DNA from: Algoriphagus boseongensis
Lineage (GTDB): Bacteria; Bacteroidota; Bacteroidia; Cytophagales; Cyclobacteriaceae
DNA: 64,000 nucleotides
Direction of reading: 5' to 3'
Assembly (NCBI RefSeq): GCF_004362805.1
Contig: NZ_SNYF01000005.1
Location: forward strand, 1,134,592 to 1,198,591
Shown: in pieces, positions 27,589 through 35,916 of the stretch
Position numbering within the stretch: the first letter of the stretch is position 1
Layout: each line of letters opens with the position of its first letter
The notes under the pieces: generated by a model
Told to the model about the DNA's origin: nothing
Databases searched by the model: none
Seen by the model: the letters and a program-made list of their open reading frames with translations, nothing else
Program-made: the position numbers and the translations under genes

Positions 27589-28650
27589 ATGCAACTATCT
27601 ACATCCTTTAAATTTTTAATCTGGAGTATCCTGATTTTAGTGCCTCTTTTTGGGCAGGGTCAGAATTTTCAAATCCGAGGAAGAGTCGTGGATTCCCAAA
27701 CTGAAGAAACGCTAGGGGGTGTAACAGTAGTGCTAAGAAATACCCAATACGGTACCAATACAAATTCAGGAGGCTCATTTAGTATAGAAAATGTTTTGGC
27801 TGAAAAGTACACCTTAGCCATCAGCTATCCCGGATATAATATTTATGAAAAGATCATCCGCTTGGATCAGGACTTGGATTTAGGAGTGATTCCAATGGTG
27901 AAATTCGGAAGTGAAGGAACTGGAGCCGCACTCCAAAAAACCATCAGATCGGCTAATGTCAGCCGTTTATTGGTTGAGCGTCCCAATTTCGTGGGAGGCA
28001 ATATGTTTTATGGAATTCCACCTGCCCCAAAGGAGGTAGTAGGTAATTTTTACCTGGATACCAAGTGGAATCTGGCCTCTATCCTACTTTATCGTGATCA
28101 GCAAGTTTTGGAAGGTTTTCGGGCGAGATATAATATCAATTCTAACCAGTTTGAATTGATGGAACCTGAAAACAACCTAGTCTCTACCATGCAGGGATTT
28201 AGGGTACAAAACATCGTTTGGATGGACAGTTCCTATAAAGTACCCAGATACTTCGTCAACGGTATGGACTTTAGAGAAGAGGGTGCGCCTATTTCGGGCT
28301 TTTTTGAGGTGATTGTCGAAGGTGAACTTCCCTTAATGAGGAGAACACTGGCTGTTTTCAAAGAATCCAATTACAATGTGGCCTTAATGGTGGGCAACCG
28401 AAACGATGAAATTATCAAACGGAATGTCTACTACTACCTGAAAGGAAAAGACCTCTATCCAGTTCCTAAAAAGCGAAAAGAAATATTTGAAATATTTGGT
28501 GATAAGGCTGCTGAAATGGAAAAATTCGCAGAAGAGAACTCCATTAATTTCAAGGAAAAAAGCTCGGTTTTCACCCTTTTCACCTACTACAATTCTCTTT
28601 TCCCAGGCTTTGTGCCGATTATGTCACAGCTTCTGGATGAAACAGATTAA
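27589..28650 (+). CDS. carboxypeptidase-D regulatory-like domain protein, secreted
   Basis: A 353-residue exported protein with a hydrophobic signal (about residues 8-25, ending GQGQ) and a carboxypeptidase-D regulatory-like beta-sandwich at about 28-105 (IRGRVVDSQTEETLGGVTVVLRN). The remaining 250 residues do not match a domain I know; they contain YVNGMDF-like and MVGNRNDE segments and no membrane barrel pattern. It is not a TonB receptor despite the shared N-terminal domain. Possible role in cell-envelope or surface adhesion, unproven. It has no operon partner; degenerate repeats follow it. Confidence 0.7.
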   Translation: MQLSTSFKFLIWSILILVPLFGQGQNFQIRGRVVDSQTEETLGGVTVVLRNTQYGTNTNSGGSFSIENVLAEKYTLAISYPGYNIYEKIIRLDQDLDLGVIPMVKFGSEGTGAALQKTIRSANVSRLLVERPNFVGGNMFYGIPPAPKEVVGNFYLDTKWNLASILLYRDQQVLEGFRARYNINSNQFELMEPENNLVSTMQGFRVQNIVWMDSSYKVPRYFVNGMDFREEGAPISGFFEVIVEGELPLMRRTLAVFKESNYNVALMVGNRNDEIIKRNVYYYLKGKDLYPVPKKRKEIFEIFGDKAAEMEKFAEENSINFKEKSSVFTLFTYYNSLFPGFVPIMSQLLDETD

Positions 28651-28697
28651 AAGAGTTTAAAGGGAAAAGTTTAAAGTGAAGAGTTTAAAGTGGAGAG
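28651..28697. repeat. short degenerate direct repeats, GAGTTTAAAG type
   Basis: Three units sharing RAGTTTAAAG occur at 28652, 28666 and 28680, spaced by 14 bases. The patch begins right after the stop codon of the upstream gene. Confidence 0.6.
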
Positions 28698-28746
28698 AGA
28701 TTTTAATCTGATTCAGCCGCTGCTCAAAAAATACTTGATTTCAGAG

Positions 28747-28802
28747 ATTAGTACTTGGTACTTTCGAAATGGTATTTTGGACTAGATACTTGATACTTTG
28801 TA
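28747..28802. repeat. short degenerate direct repeats, TACTTGGTACTTT type
   Basis: TAGTACTTGGTACTTT at 28749 and TAGATACTTGATACTTT at 28783 are near-copies. They lie just before the gamma-glutamyltransferase gene. Confidence 0.5.
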
Positions 28803-28825
28803 CAAAAAGAAAAACCATCACCCAA

Positions 28826-30695
28826 ATGAGAAAACTTTACTTTATCGCCTTGGTGCTGCTTTCATGGAATGTGAAAGGTCAGGGATTGCCCGGACTGGGA
28901 GCAGGAAGCACCCCGAACAACAAACCGATTCTTCATGGAAAGAATTGGGTAGCTATCACTGGTAAACCTTTAGCCGCTACAGCAGGTGCAGCAATTTTCC
29001 AACAAGGAGGAAATGCCGTGGATGCCGCCTGCGCCATGATAGCTGCAACATCAACCATGTGGGATGTGCTTTCTTGGGGAGGAGAAACTCAAGCCCTTAT
29101 TTACAATCCAAAAACCAAGAAGGTAATCGCCATCAATGCCATGGGCTATGCTCCTACAGGTGCTACCGTGGAATTTTACAAAAGCCAAGGGATGGATTAC
29201 CCTCCTCAATATGGCCCTCTGGCCGCAACTACTCCAGGAACTCCAGGTGGGATCATGACCATGCTTTCAGAATATGGCACCATGAGTTTGGAGCAGGTAC
29301 TTAAGCCTGCGATGGAACTGGCAAAGGGGTATCCAATTGAAGCACAAACTGCCAATGCTATTGAAGCCCAAAAGGCAAGAATCAAGGAATGGCCTTATTC
29401 TAAAAAGATTTTCTTAACCCATTTGGGAGAAGAAAGAGAGGCTCCATCTCCGGGGGAAATATTTGTTCAGGAAGACCTATATCAAACCCTTTCCAAATTG
29501 GTTGAAGCGGAACGCAATGCCTTAAAAGCCGGAAAATCCAGAAAAGAAGCCATTCAGGCAGCTTATGATCGCTTTTACAAGGGAGATATCGCCAAAGAAA
29601 TCGTTAGAGGAACCAGAGAGCAAGGTGGGCTTTTCACCGAAACTGATCTAGCGAACTGGAAAGTAAAAATCGAAGAGCCTTTGCATGTGAACTACAAGGG
29701 CATCGATGTCTATAAACTTCAGGAATGGACTCAAGGCCCTGCTTTATTGCAGTCTTTGAATATTTTGGAAAACTTCGATCTGAAGTCTATGGGATATAAT
29801 TCTTCCAATTACATCCATACTGTATACCAAGCCATGAGTTTGGCTTTTGCAGATCGTGATTTCTATTACGGTGATCCGGCTTTTGTAAAATCTCCGATGA
29901 AAGGTCTGCTTTCTAAGGAATATGCCAAAGAAAGAGCTAAACTAATCCGGGATGTCAATGATCCTAAAATCACAGCAGGTGACCCCTACCCATTTCAGGG
30001 TGAAACCAATCCCTACCTGGATATACTAAACAAAAACAAAGAAGCCTTAGCTTCCCTTAATTCAGCTGATTTCAATTCCACAGTGGATGAGAATTTTCTT
30101 TCAGCTTTCCAAAGCGGAACCACTTCCGTAGAAACAGCCGATGCAGAAGGTTGGGTGGTATCGGTGACTCCAAGTGGGGGTTGGATTCCTGCAGTAGTTG
30201 CCGGTAACAGTGGTGTGGGACTATCGCAGCGTATGCAAAGCTTTGTCCTGGATCCTAACCTAAACCCTTATAACCTTCCTGAACCAGGAAAAAGACCTAG
30301 AGTTACGCTTACTCCAAGTTTAGCCATGAAGGATGGAAAACCTTATCTGTCTTTTGCGGTACAAGGGGGGGGATTCTCAGGATCAAAACCTGCTGCAACT
30401 CTTCCTCAATGTGGTGGAATTTGGAATGGATGTACAGGAAGCAACAGAAGCAGCAAACTTCAATTCCTACCAAATGCAAAGCAGCTTTGGAGATCATGAA
30501 ATCAGACCAGGAGCAATCACCCTCAGAGAAGACACCCCAGACTGGGTAAGAAAAGACCTAGCAAAAAGAGGATACACCATTGACCTTTGGAACAAAACCT
30601 CAGGACCAATCAATGCGATCTGGTTTGACTGGAAGCACGGCACCTTCTGGGGTGGTTCCAGCGACTATGGGGATGATTACGGAATTGCTTGGTAA
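28826..30695 (+). pseudogene. ggt: gamma-glutamyltransferase, interrupted by a one-base frameshift
   Basis: A secreted enzyme that cleaves or transfers gamma-glutamyl groups, for example from glutathione. A signal peptide (MRKLYFIALV, ending VKGQG) starts at the ATG at 28826. The body shows GGNAVDAACAM and the autoprocessing/nucleophile Thr region SGTTSVETADAEG. At 30365-30372 there is a run of eight G. In the first frame the protein goes off track and stops at 30499. Dropping one G restores GGDSQDQNLLQ, a typical family sequence, and reads on through NVVEFGM and NFNSYQM to the stop at 30695. The gene is therefore full length except for one inserted G, by mutation, slippage variation or sequencing error. 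Confidence 0.88.
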
Positions 30696-30721
30696 GCCTT
30701 ATATCTAAACCCAAAACCTTC

Positions 30722-30767
30722 TATAGCCCATGCCCCGATAGTTATCGTGGGTAATCCATGGGCTATA
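30722..30767. repeat. hairpin repeat with GATAGTTATCG core, copy 1
   Basis: An 11-bp outer stem (TATAGCCCATG/CATGGGCTATA) encloses the core CCCCGATAGTTATCGTGGG plus TA. The core recurs with one base change at 33355. It sits between the convergent ggt and ktrA genes and may also act as a terminator, although no T-run follows. Confidence 0.7.
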
Positions 30768-30777
30768 TTCATAAAAA

Positions 30778-31461
30778 TCACATTGCCAAGATAGTTTCTA
30801 TATCCTTGGCCAAGCCAAAGAGAACTAGGATATCCCCTTCCTGGATGCGGGTTTCTCCAGTTACTACCCCGGCGACTTTTCGAATCGTGGATTTATTTCC
30901 AAACATGTTGGTTCGCTCCAATTCCCGGATGATCGTAATTACCGAGACTTGGTATTCCTTTCTCAGATTGGTTTCTATCAGGGTCATCCCTATATATCTG
31001 GAAGGACATTTCACTTCAATGACATTGTAATCGTCCGAGAGATCCAAAGAATCCAATACATTTCGCATCTGAAGCCTCTTCGCCATTCGCTCTGCTGAGT
31101 CTTCCTCTGGGTGAACTATTTCTGATACCCCAATGGCCTTGATGACTGTTTCGTGGACATCATTGATCGAGCGGCTGATCAGGCGCTTTACATTGAGCTG
31201 TTTGAAAATAGCTGTGACCATGATCGAGGCTCCCACATTTTCACCGATGGCGATGATTACAGCATCCGTGTCCTTGTAGGGCAAAGTCTTGACCGTCTCG
31301 GTATCCGTGGCATCCATGATGATGGCATGAGTGATTTTGTCTTTGACCTGATCTATTTTGACTTCACTGGAATCCACTCCGATCACTTCGTGTCCGAGTT
31401 CGGTAAGTCGGCTGGCCAAAAAGCCCCCGAAGTTTCCCATTCCTACAATGATGTATTTCAT
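30778..31461 (-). CDS. ktrA: KtrA/TrkA-type potassium channel regulatory subunit, single RCK
   Basis: The cytoplasmic gating subunit of a Ktr potassium uptake system. It has one RCK_N Rossmann domain (YIIVGMGNFGG, then the acidic VIGVDSSE) and an RCK_C domain from about residue 140 (VIEVKCPSRYIGMTL to ILVLFG). The 227 residues are the normal KtrA size, half that of TrkA. It is encoded 12 bases after ktrB in the same direction, so the pair forms one operon. Binding of ATP/ADP or NAD is known for the family but not distinguishable here. Confidence 0.92.
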   Translation of the reverse strand: MKYIIVGMGNFGGFLASRLTELGHEVIGVDSSEVKIDQVKDKITHAIIMDATDTETVKTLPYKDTDAVIIAIGENVGASIMVTAIFKQLNVKRLISRSINDVHETVIKAIGVSEIVHPEEDSAERMAKRLQMRNVLDSLDLSDDYNVIEVKCPSRYIGMTLIETNLRKEYQVSVITIIRELERTNMFGNKSTIRKVAGVVTGETRIQEGDILVLFGLAKDIETILAM

Positions 31462-31473
31462 ATGCTGCTACAT

Positions 31474-33273
31474 TTAGGTAATAAAGACGCCCTCCTTGGG
31501 ATATTTGTACCGCAAGGTTCGGGCTTTTTTGATAAAAGCGACTAAAACAGTCAAGGTGCCCACCCTTCCCAAAAACATGATCAGCGAGACCACCAATTTG
31601 GAGCCTGTGCTTAATTGGGCAGTAATCCCCAAGCTCAATCCTACCGTGGAAAAGGCCGAAAATATCTCAAAGGCCACATCCAAAACCGCCAATTCTGGAT
31701 TGAAGAAAAGAACCATGAAAACCCCTGATCCTATGACAATAAAGGATAAGAAAATTACTGCATTGGCTTTATGGACCGTTTGGTAGTCGATTTGGCGGCG
31801 AAAGACCTCTACCCTATCTTTTCCTTTGGCCACACTGAAGGCGCTCAATACTGCCACTGCGAAGGTACTGGTCTTTAAGCCACCGCCCGTTGAACCGGGG
31901 GACGCACCTATCCACATCAATATCAGGTAAATCAAGACGGTGGGCATCGCCAAGGAACGCATATCCACGGTATTGAAACCTGCTGTCCGAGGAGTTACCG
32001 AACCAAAAAAGGCAGTGACCACTTTGCCATACCCATTCAAGCCTTTCAAAGAGTGATTGGCCTCAAAAAACCAGTAACCTACAAACCCGACCAACAACAA
32101 TATCAAGGTGGTGTAGGAGATCAGCTTGGTATTGATGTTGACCATTCTGGGAGCATGGTGAAAAAAGGACTCCTTCTCTGTAATCACATGAAACCAGCGA
32201 TTGAAAAATCCTTTGACAAATTGGAAATAAGCCACAATCACCGGAAAGCCAATACCTCCCAAAATGATTGCAAAAGCCAAAACCAAATGGGTATGGTATT
32301 CGGTTCGAAATCCTTCTTCGTAAAGACCATTGCTAAGGGTGGAAAAACCTGCATTACAAAAAGCAGAGACAGCATGGAAAACAGAAAAGAATACCTGTTC
32401 TGATGCCGAATCAAAGAGATTTTTATTGATGGAGAAATAAATAATGACCCCTGCAATAGCTTCCAGTCCTAGGGTAAAAACAATGATTTTGATCAAGGTA
32501 GATCCTACCTGACCGATATTGTCTTCGTTGATGTAATCCTTTAGAAACAATTGGCTTTGAAGGGAATTTCCTCCTTTGAAAAAGAACCCAAAAAAGCTGG
32601 TGAAGGTCATCATGCCCAGGCCGCCAATTTGAAACAGAAAAAGAATGATAGTCTTTCCCAAGCCGGTAAAGGCAGTGGCTGTATCCACCACAATCAATCC
32701 GGTCACACAGACTGCTGAAGTAGAGGTAAACAATGCATCCACCCATGAAATCCCGTCGGTGGTCGAATTGGGGAGTTTGAGCAGAATAGTCCCCACTAAG
32801 ATGACCATAAGAAAACTAAGGATAAAAATCAGTGCTGGATGGATAGAAAATTTATTGATCTCGACAATAATCCTACTCAGATCAATAAAAAACAGCAAAA
32901 AGATCAGCACATTGGTCAGATTGGTCTCCAAACCCGGAGGCCAGGAAGTGGTATTTATCCATCCAAACTGAACCAAGGCGAAGAAATGGAGTAAGGCTGT
33001 AAGCAATATTTCAAAGCCAAGTCGAGTCTTGCTGGATTCCTTGTAGATGAATAATATTCGATAGAAGTAATTCTGTCCCAGAATCAAGAGGCCAATTCCA
33101 TAAACCAAGGATTCCAGCTCTCTAATGGTTCTTTCAGGAAATCCCAGGTCAAGGATCCAAAAAAAGAAAATCAAAACGGTAGAGGTAATTCTAAGGATGC
33201 TATTAGCCTTCCTCAGTACCCTCAAGGCCAAAAGTTTCTTGTCAGGATTTTTAAATAGGCCTTCGTAGCTCAT
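31474..33273 (-). CDS. ktrB: KtrB/TrkH-type potassium channel subunit with extra N-terminal membrane domain
   Basis: The membrane pore of the second potassium system. The core begins near residue 143 (HPALIFILSFLMVILVG) and shows the four filter loops, including TSAVCVTGL and FCNAGFST, then GSVTPRTAGFN and FSTVGLSLG. The first 140 residues add about four membrane helices that standard KtrB proteins of about 450 residues lack, which explains the length of 599. The start at 33273 has a Bacteroidota -7 box 18 bases upstream. ktrA follows. Sodium dependence and the role of the extra helices are unknown. Confidence 0.9.
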   Translation of the reverse strand: MSYEGLFKNPDKKLLALRVLRKANSILRITSTVLIFFFWILDLGFPERTIRELESLVYGIGLLILGQNYFYRILFIYKESSKTRLGFEILLTALLHFFALVQFGWINTTSWPPGLETNLTNVLIFLLFFIDLSRIIVEINKFSIHPALIFILSFLMVILVGTILLKLPNSTTDGISWVDALFTSTSAVCVTGLIVVDTATAFTGLGKTIILFLFQIGGLGMMTFTSFFGFFFKGGNSLQSQLFLKDYINEDNIGQVGSTLIKIIVFTLGLEAIAGVIIYFSINKNLFDSASEQVFFSVFHAVSAFCNAGFSTLSNGLYEEGFRTEYHTHLVLAFAIILGGIGFPVIVAYFQFVKGFFNRWFHVITEKESFFHHAPRMVNINTKLISYTTLILLLVGFVGYWFFEANHSLKGLNGYGKVVTAFFGSVTPRTAGFNTVDMRSLAMPTVLIYLILMWIGASPGSTGGGLKTSTFAVAVLSAFSVAKGKDRVEVFRRQIDYQTVHKANAVIFLSFIVIGSGVFMVLFFNPELAVLDVAFEIFSAFSTVGLSLGITAQLSTGSKLVVSLIMFLGRVGTLTVLVAFIKKARTLRYKYPKEGVFIT

Positions 33274-33290
33274 TTAAATCAAAGTAGTCT

Positions 33291-33298
33291 CAAATGTA
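33291..33298 (-). promoter_or_regulatory. putative -7 promoter box of ktrBA
   Basis: On the minus strand TACATTTG matches TAnnTTTG exactly and lies 18 bases before the ktrB start. The -33 element is not clear. Confidence 0.4.
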
Positions 33299-33344
33299 AA
33301 ATAGATTTTTAGGAAAAGCACATAGACTCTTTTTTAAACAATAA

Positions 33345-33388
33345 ATAGCCCCGGCCCCGATAGTTATCGCGGGTAAACCCGGGGCTAT
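33345..33388. repeat. hairpin repeat with GATAGTTATCG core, copy 2
   Basis: A 10-bp outer stem (ATAGCCCCGG/CCGGGGCTAT) encloses the core CCCCGATAGTTATCGCGGG plus TA. It lies in the 315-base gap between ktrB and the M19-like gene. The rest of that gap holds the ktrB promoter box and a small inverted repeat (AAACCATT/AATGGTTT, 33411-33428) and is otherwise AT-rich without visible features. Confidence 0.72.
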
Positions 33389-33588
33389 ATTATTTCACCA
33401 CCACGTATGAAAACCATTTTAATGGTTTAACTCCATTCTCAACTTGAATTTTTAAAACCAAACACCCTTGATTTTCAGGTGATTTATAATCAACTTATTC
33501 TCAGTTTTCGGATTCCTAGAGTCTTTTAAATTCCATTTTCCTCAGGTTTTTCTGAAACTCAATTATTTCATCTAGCCTTTTTAATCCC

Positions 33589-35205
33589 ATGAAAAGAAAA
33601 TTTTCTGATCTCCACTGCCACAATCACATGCGCGCTCATTTCCACATACAGGAAAAGGAGAAAAAATTTACCAAAAAAGGAGAGTTCAGCCCCTGGACTG
33701 TGATTGCTTCCAATTCCAAAAACAAAGACAAAGGAAAGATGGGGGCAAGCTACAGCCAGATTGATTTGGTCAAATGCTGGAATTCCAACCTTCGTCTTAC
33801 TTTCAATTCCCTTTATCCTCTTGAAAGGCAGTTTGTTTTGGGAATGGATCCCAAAATCAAGGAAGACAAGTGGTATAATTTTGTAGCCAGAGGAATCTTG
33901 GGAGACAAGGGAATCCGCAGGGATTTGTTGCAAACGGCTTACATGCGAATCCCGGATAAGGTGGTGGATTATTTTCAATCGGATACTTACGATTACTGGG
34001 AATCCCTAAATCGGGAAAAGGATTTTGTGTTGATTGATTCCGGTAAACGGATTAAAAAGAATGAAATACATGTTCCTCAGGCACTTTTTGGAGATAAAAA
34101 AGCTGCCGAAAAGCGGGCAAAAGCAGATCCGAAATCTTATGTCGCAGAAGATGCCTGCTACCGAATTCCAGCCAATAAAGAGGAGCTAAACAAGTCCCTG
34201 GCAGATGATACGGAGATCACCATGATTCTAACCATTGAGGGAGCTCATTCCCTTGGGACGGATAAATGCAAATCAGTTCAGGACATCTCGGACCGCATTC
34301 AATTCATCAAAAACATGTGGGAGGTTCCGGTTTTCTTCATCACATTTTCACACCATTTTGACAATCACCTTTGTGGTCATGCCCATTCTATTCCCGGTAT
34401 GGGAAAAATCCTGATGAGCCAGAAAAAGCACATGAATGAGGGATTTAGAAGAAATGGAAAACGAATCATTCGAGAGACACTTGGCTTGGATAGCAACTTA
34501 AAAATTGATCCAAAACTTGGGTACAGAATATTGATCGATGTCAAGCATATGGCAGCCAGATCAAGGCAATACTTTTACGAAATGGTCAATTATCTCTTGA
34601 AAAAAGGAGATCGAATCCCCATCATCGCATCCCATTGTGGGTATTCTGGAGTCAAAACTTTGGAAGACCACATCAAAAACGAGAAGCTAGAAAAGGATGA
34701 CTATACTGATCCAAGCAATAAATTCAATGCCTGGAATATCAATATGTGCGATGAGGATGTGGAAATGATAGTCAAAACCAGAGGCCTGTTTGGGATTTCA
34801 TTTGATCAAAGAATTCTGGGAATCACTAAAGCAGACTTGGAAGACGACAAAAACCAAACCCAGAAAAGAAATGGAATTCAGTTGATTTGGGAAAATATCG
34901 AGGGAATAATCAAGAGTGCCTATTCAAACCCCAAACTTTCCGAATCTGATAAAGAAAATGTGTGGAAATGCATCACAATCGGGACAGATTTTGAAGGCTT
35001 GATTGATCCGGTTAACCCCTATCCTACCGCATTGGAATATGAGCTAATGGCCAACAATTTGGTTTTTGAAATAGAAAGAGATCGAAAAGATCCCAAAAAC
35101 ACGCACTTATCTCGGTTTAAATCCCGTGAAGATGTAGAAAAATGGGTAGACGATTTTTGCTACAACAATGCCGAGGCTTTCGTGAAAGAAAATTATCCTG
35201 TATAG
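33589..35205 (+). CDS. membrane dipeptidase-like (peptidase M19 / amidohydrolase superfamily) protein
   Basis: A 538-residue metal-dependent hydrolase of the TIM-barrel amidohydrolase type. Expected metal ligands are visible in order: DLHCHNH at residues 7-13, IEGAHSLG, the His-rich FSHHFDNHLCGHAHS, DVKHMAARS, ASHCGYSG and GTDFEG. Order and spacing resemble renal dipeptidase (M19), but the protein is longer and the N-terminal motif differs from the usual DGHND. There is no signal peptide, so it is probably cytoplasmic. Substrate unknown. It is alone, with repeat-filled DNA after its stop. Confidence 0.72.
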   Translation: MKRKFSDLHCHNHMRAHFHIQEKEKKFTKKGEFSPWTVIASNSKNKDKGKMGASYSQIDLVKCWNSNLRLTFNSLYPLERQFVLGMDPKIKEDKWYNFVARGILGDKGIRRDLLQTAYMRIPDKVVDYFQSDTYDYWESLNREKDFVLIDSGKRIKKNEIHVPQALFGDKKAAEKRAKADPKSYVAEDACYRIPANKEELNKSLADDTEITMILTIEGAHSLGTDKCKSVQDISDRIQFIKNMWEVPVFFITFSHHFDNHLCGHAHSIPGMGKILMSQKKHMNEGFRRNGKRIIRETLGLDSNLKIDPKLGYRILIDVKHMAARSRQYFYEMVNYLLKKGDRIPIIASHCGYSGVKTLEDHIKNEKLEKDDYTDPSNKFNAWNINMCDEDVEMIVKTRGLFGISFDQRILGITKADLEDDKNQTQKRNGIQLIWENIEGIIKSAYSNPKLSESDKENVWKCITIGTDFEGLIDPVNPYPTALEYELMANNLVFEIERDRKDPKNTHLSRFKSREDVEKWVDDFCYNNAEAFVKENYPV

Positions 35206-35293
35206 AAAGTTGGGAAGTAAGGAGGTCGGGAAGTATTGAAGTAGGATGTCCGATGACCGATGTGGGATGACCGATGTGGGATGTCCGATGTCT
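35206..35293. repeat. mosaic of short tandem repeats (GGGAAGT and CCGATGTGGGATG units)
   Basis: Bases 35212 and 35228 start GGGAAGT units. From 35244 a 14-bp unit CCGATGTGGGATGA is repeated in slightly changed form (35257, 35271), preceded and followed by partial units. No gene or terminator is seen here. Confidence 0.7.
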
Positions 35294-35357
35294 CGTCATT
35301 GCGAGGGGCGATTTTCAAGCTTTACTGAATCGAAATGCTGATGCCCCGAAGCAATCT
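35294..35357. repeat. 64-bp CGTCATTGCGAGG element, copy 1
   Basis: It starts CGTCATTGCGAGGGGCGATT and ends GAAGCAATCT, the two ends of a widespread intergenic repeat family (CGTCATTGCGAGG...GAAGCAATC). About 88 percent identical by eye to the copy at 35393. Confidence 0.75.
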
Positions 35358-35392
35358 TTTCAACTAGTGGGATGCGGGAGTGTCCGATGTTA

Positions 35393-35456
35393 CGTCATTG
35401 CGAGGGGCGATTTTCAAGTCTTACTTAATTGAAATGCTGATTCCCCAGAAGCAATC
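35393..35456. repeat. 64-bp CGTCATTGCGAGG element, copy 2
   Basis: A second copy in the same orientation, preceded like the first by TGTCCGATGT. Together with the short tandem units it fills most of the 327-base gap between the dipeptidase-like and yjdM genes; bases 35457-35532 show nothing further. Confidence 0.75.
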
Positions 35457-35532
35457 CCCTAAATCTGAAATTGGATTAAGGAAATCCCTATGTCCCAATG
35501 TGGTTTAATTAGAGTGTTCTAAAGCTGGAAGT

Positions 35533-35874
35533 TTAGGCCTTTCTGACAAATTCCGATTTCAAAGCCATTGAACCGAATCCATCTATCTTGCAGTCGATAT
35601 TATGATCTCCTTCGACAAGCCGGATATTCTTCACTTTGGTACCAGATTTTATGGGTTTAGGAGCTCCTTTTACTGGAAGATCTTTGATGATAACCACAGA
35701 GTCTCCATCCTGAAGGATATTTCCATTGGAGTCTTTGACCACCAACTCGGAAGAAACTTCTTCTTGCTCAGCTTCAGGACTCCACTCATGCCCACATTCA
35801 GGACATACTAAAAGATCACCCATTTCATAAGCGTATGCTGATTTACAAATTGGGCAAGGAGGTAAATTTTGCAT
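35533..35874 (-). CDS. yjdM: YjdM/PhnA-type zinc-ribbon protein
   Basis: A 113-residue cytoplasmic protein with an N-terminal zinc ribbon (CPICKSA near residue 8, CPECGHEW near residue 29) and a C-terminal SH3-like PhnA domain ([25 protein letters not shown]). It was once linked to alkylphosphonate use, but the true role is unknown and no phosphonate gene lies nearby. It follows the PIG-L gene by 42 bases in the same direction and may be co-transcribed. Normal length. Confidence 0.92.
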   Translation of the reverse strand: MQNLPPCPICKSAYAYEMGDLLVCPECGHEWSPEAEQEEVSSELVVKDSNGNILQDGDSVVIIKDLPVKGAPKPIKSGTKVKNIRLVEGDHNIDCKIDGFGSMALKSEFVRKA

Positions 35875-35916
35875 GGGGCGAAAGTACCCTTTTTTGAATC
35901 GTGAAAAAAACCAAAT

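Noticed and set aside
35117..35299. Minus-strand 60-codon frame across the repeat region
   Set aside because: It is made of translated short repeats (His, Pro, Thr, Ser) and has no gene context.
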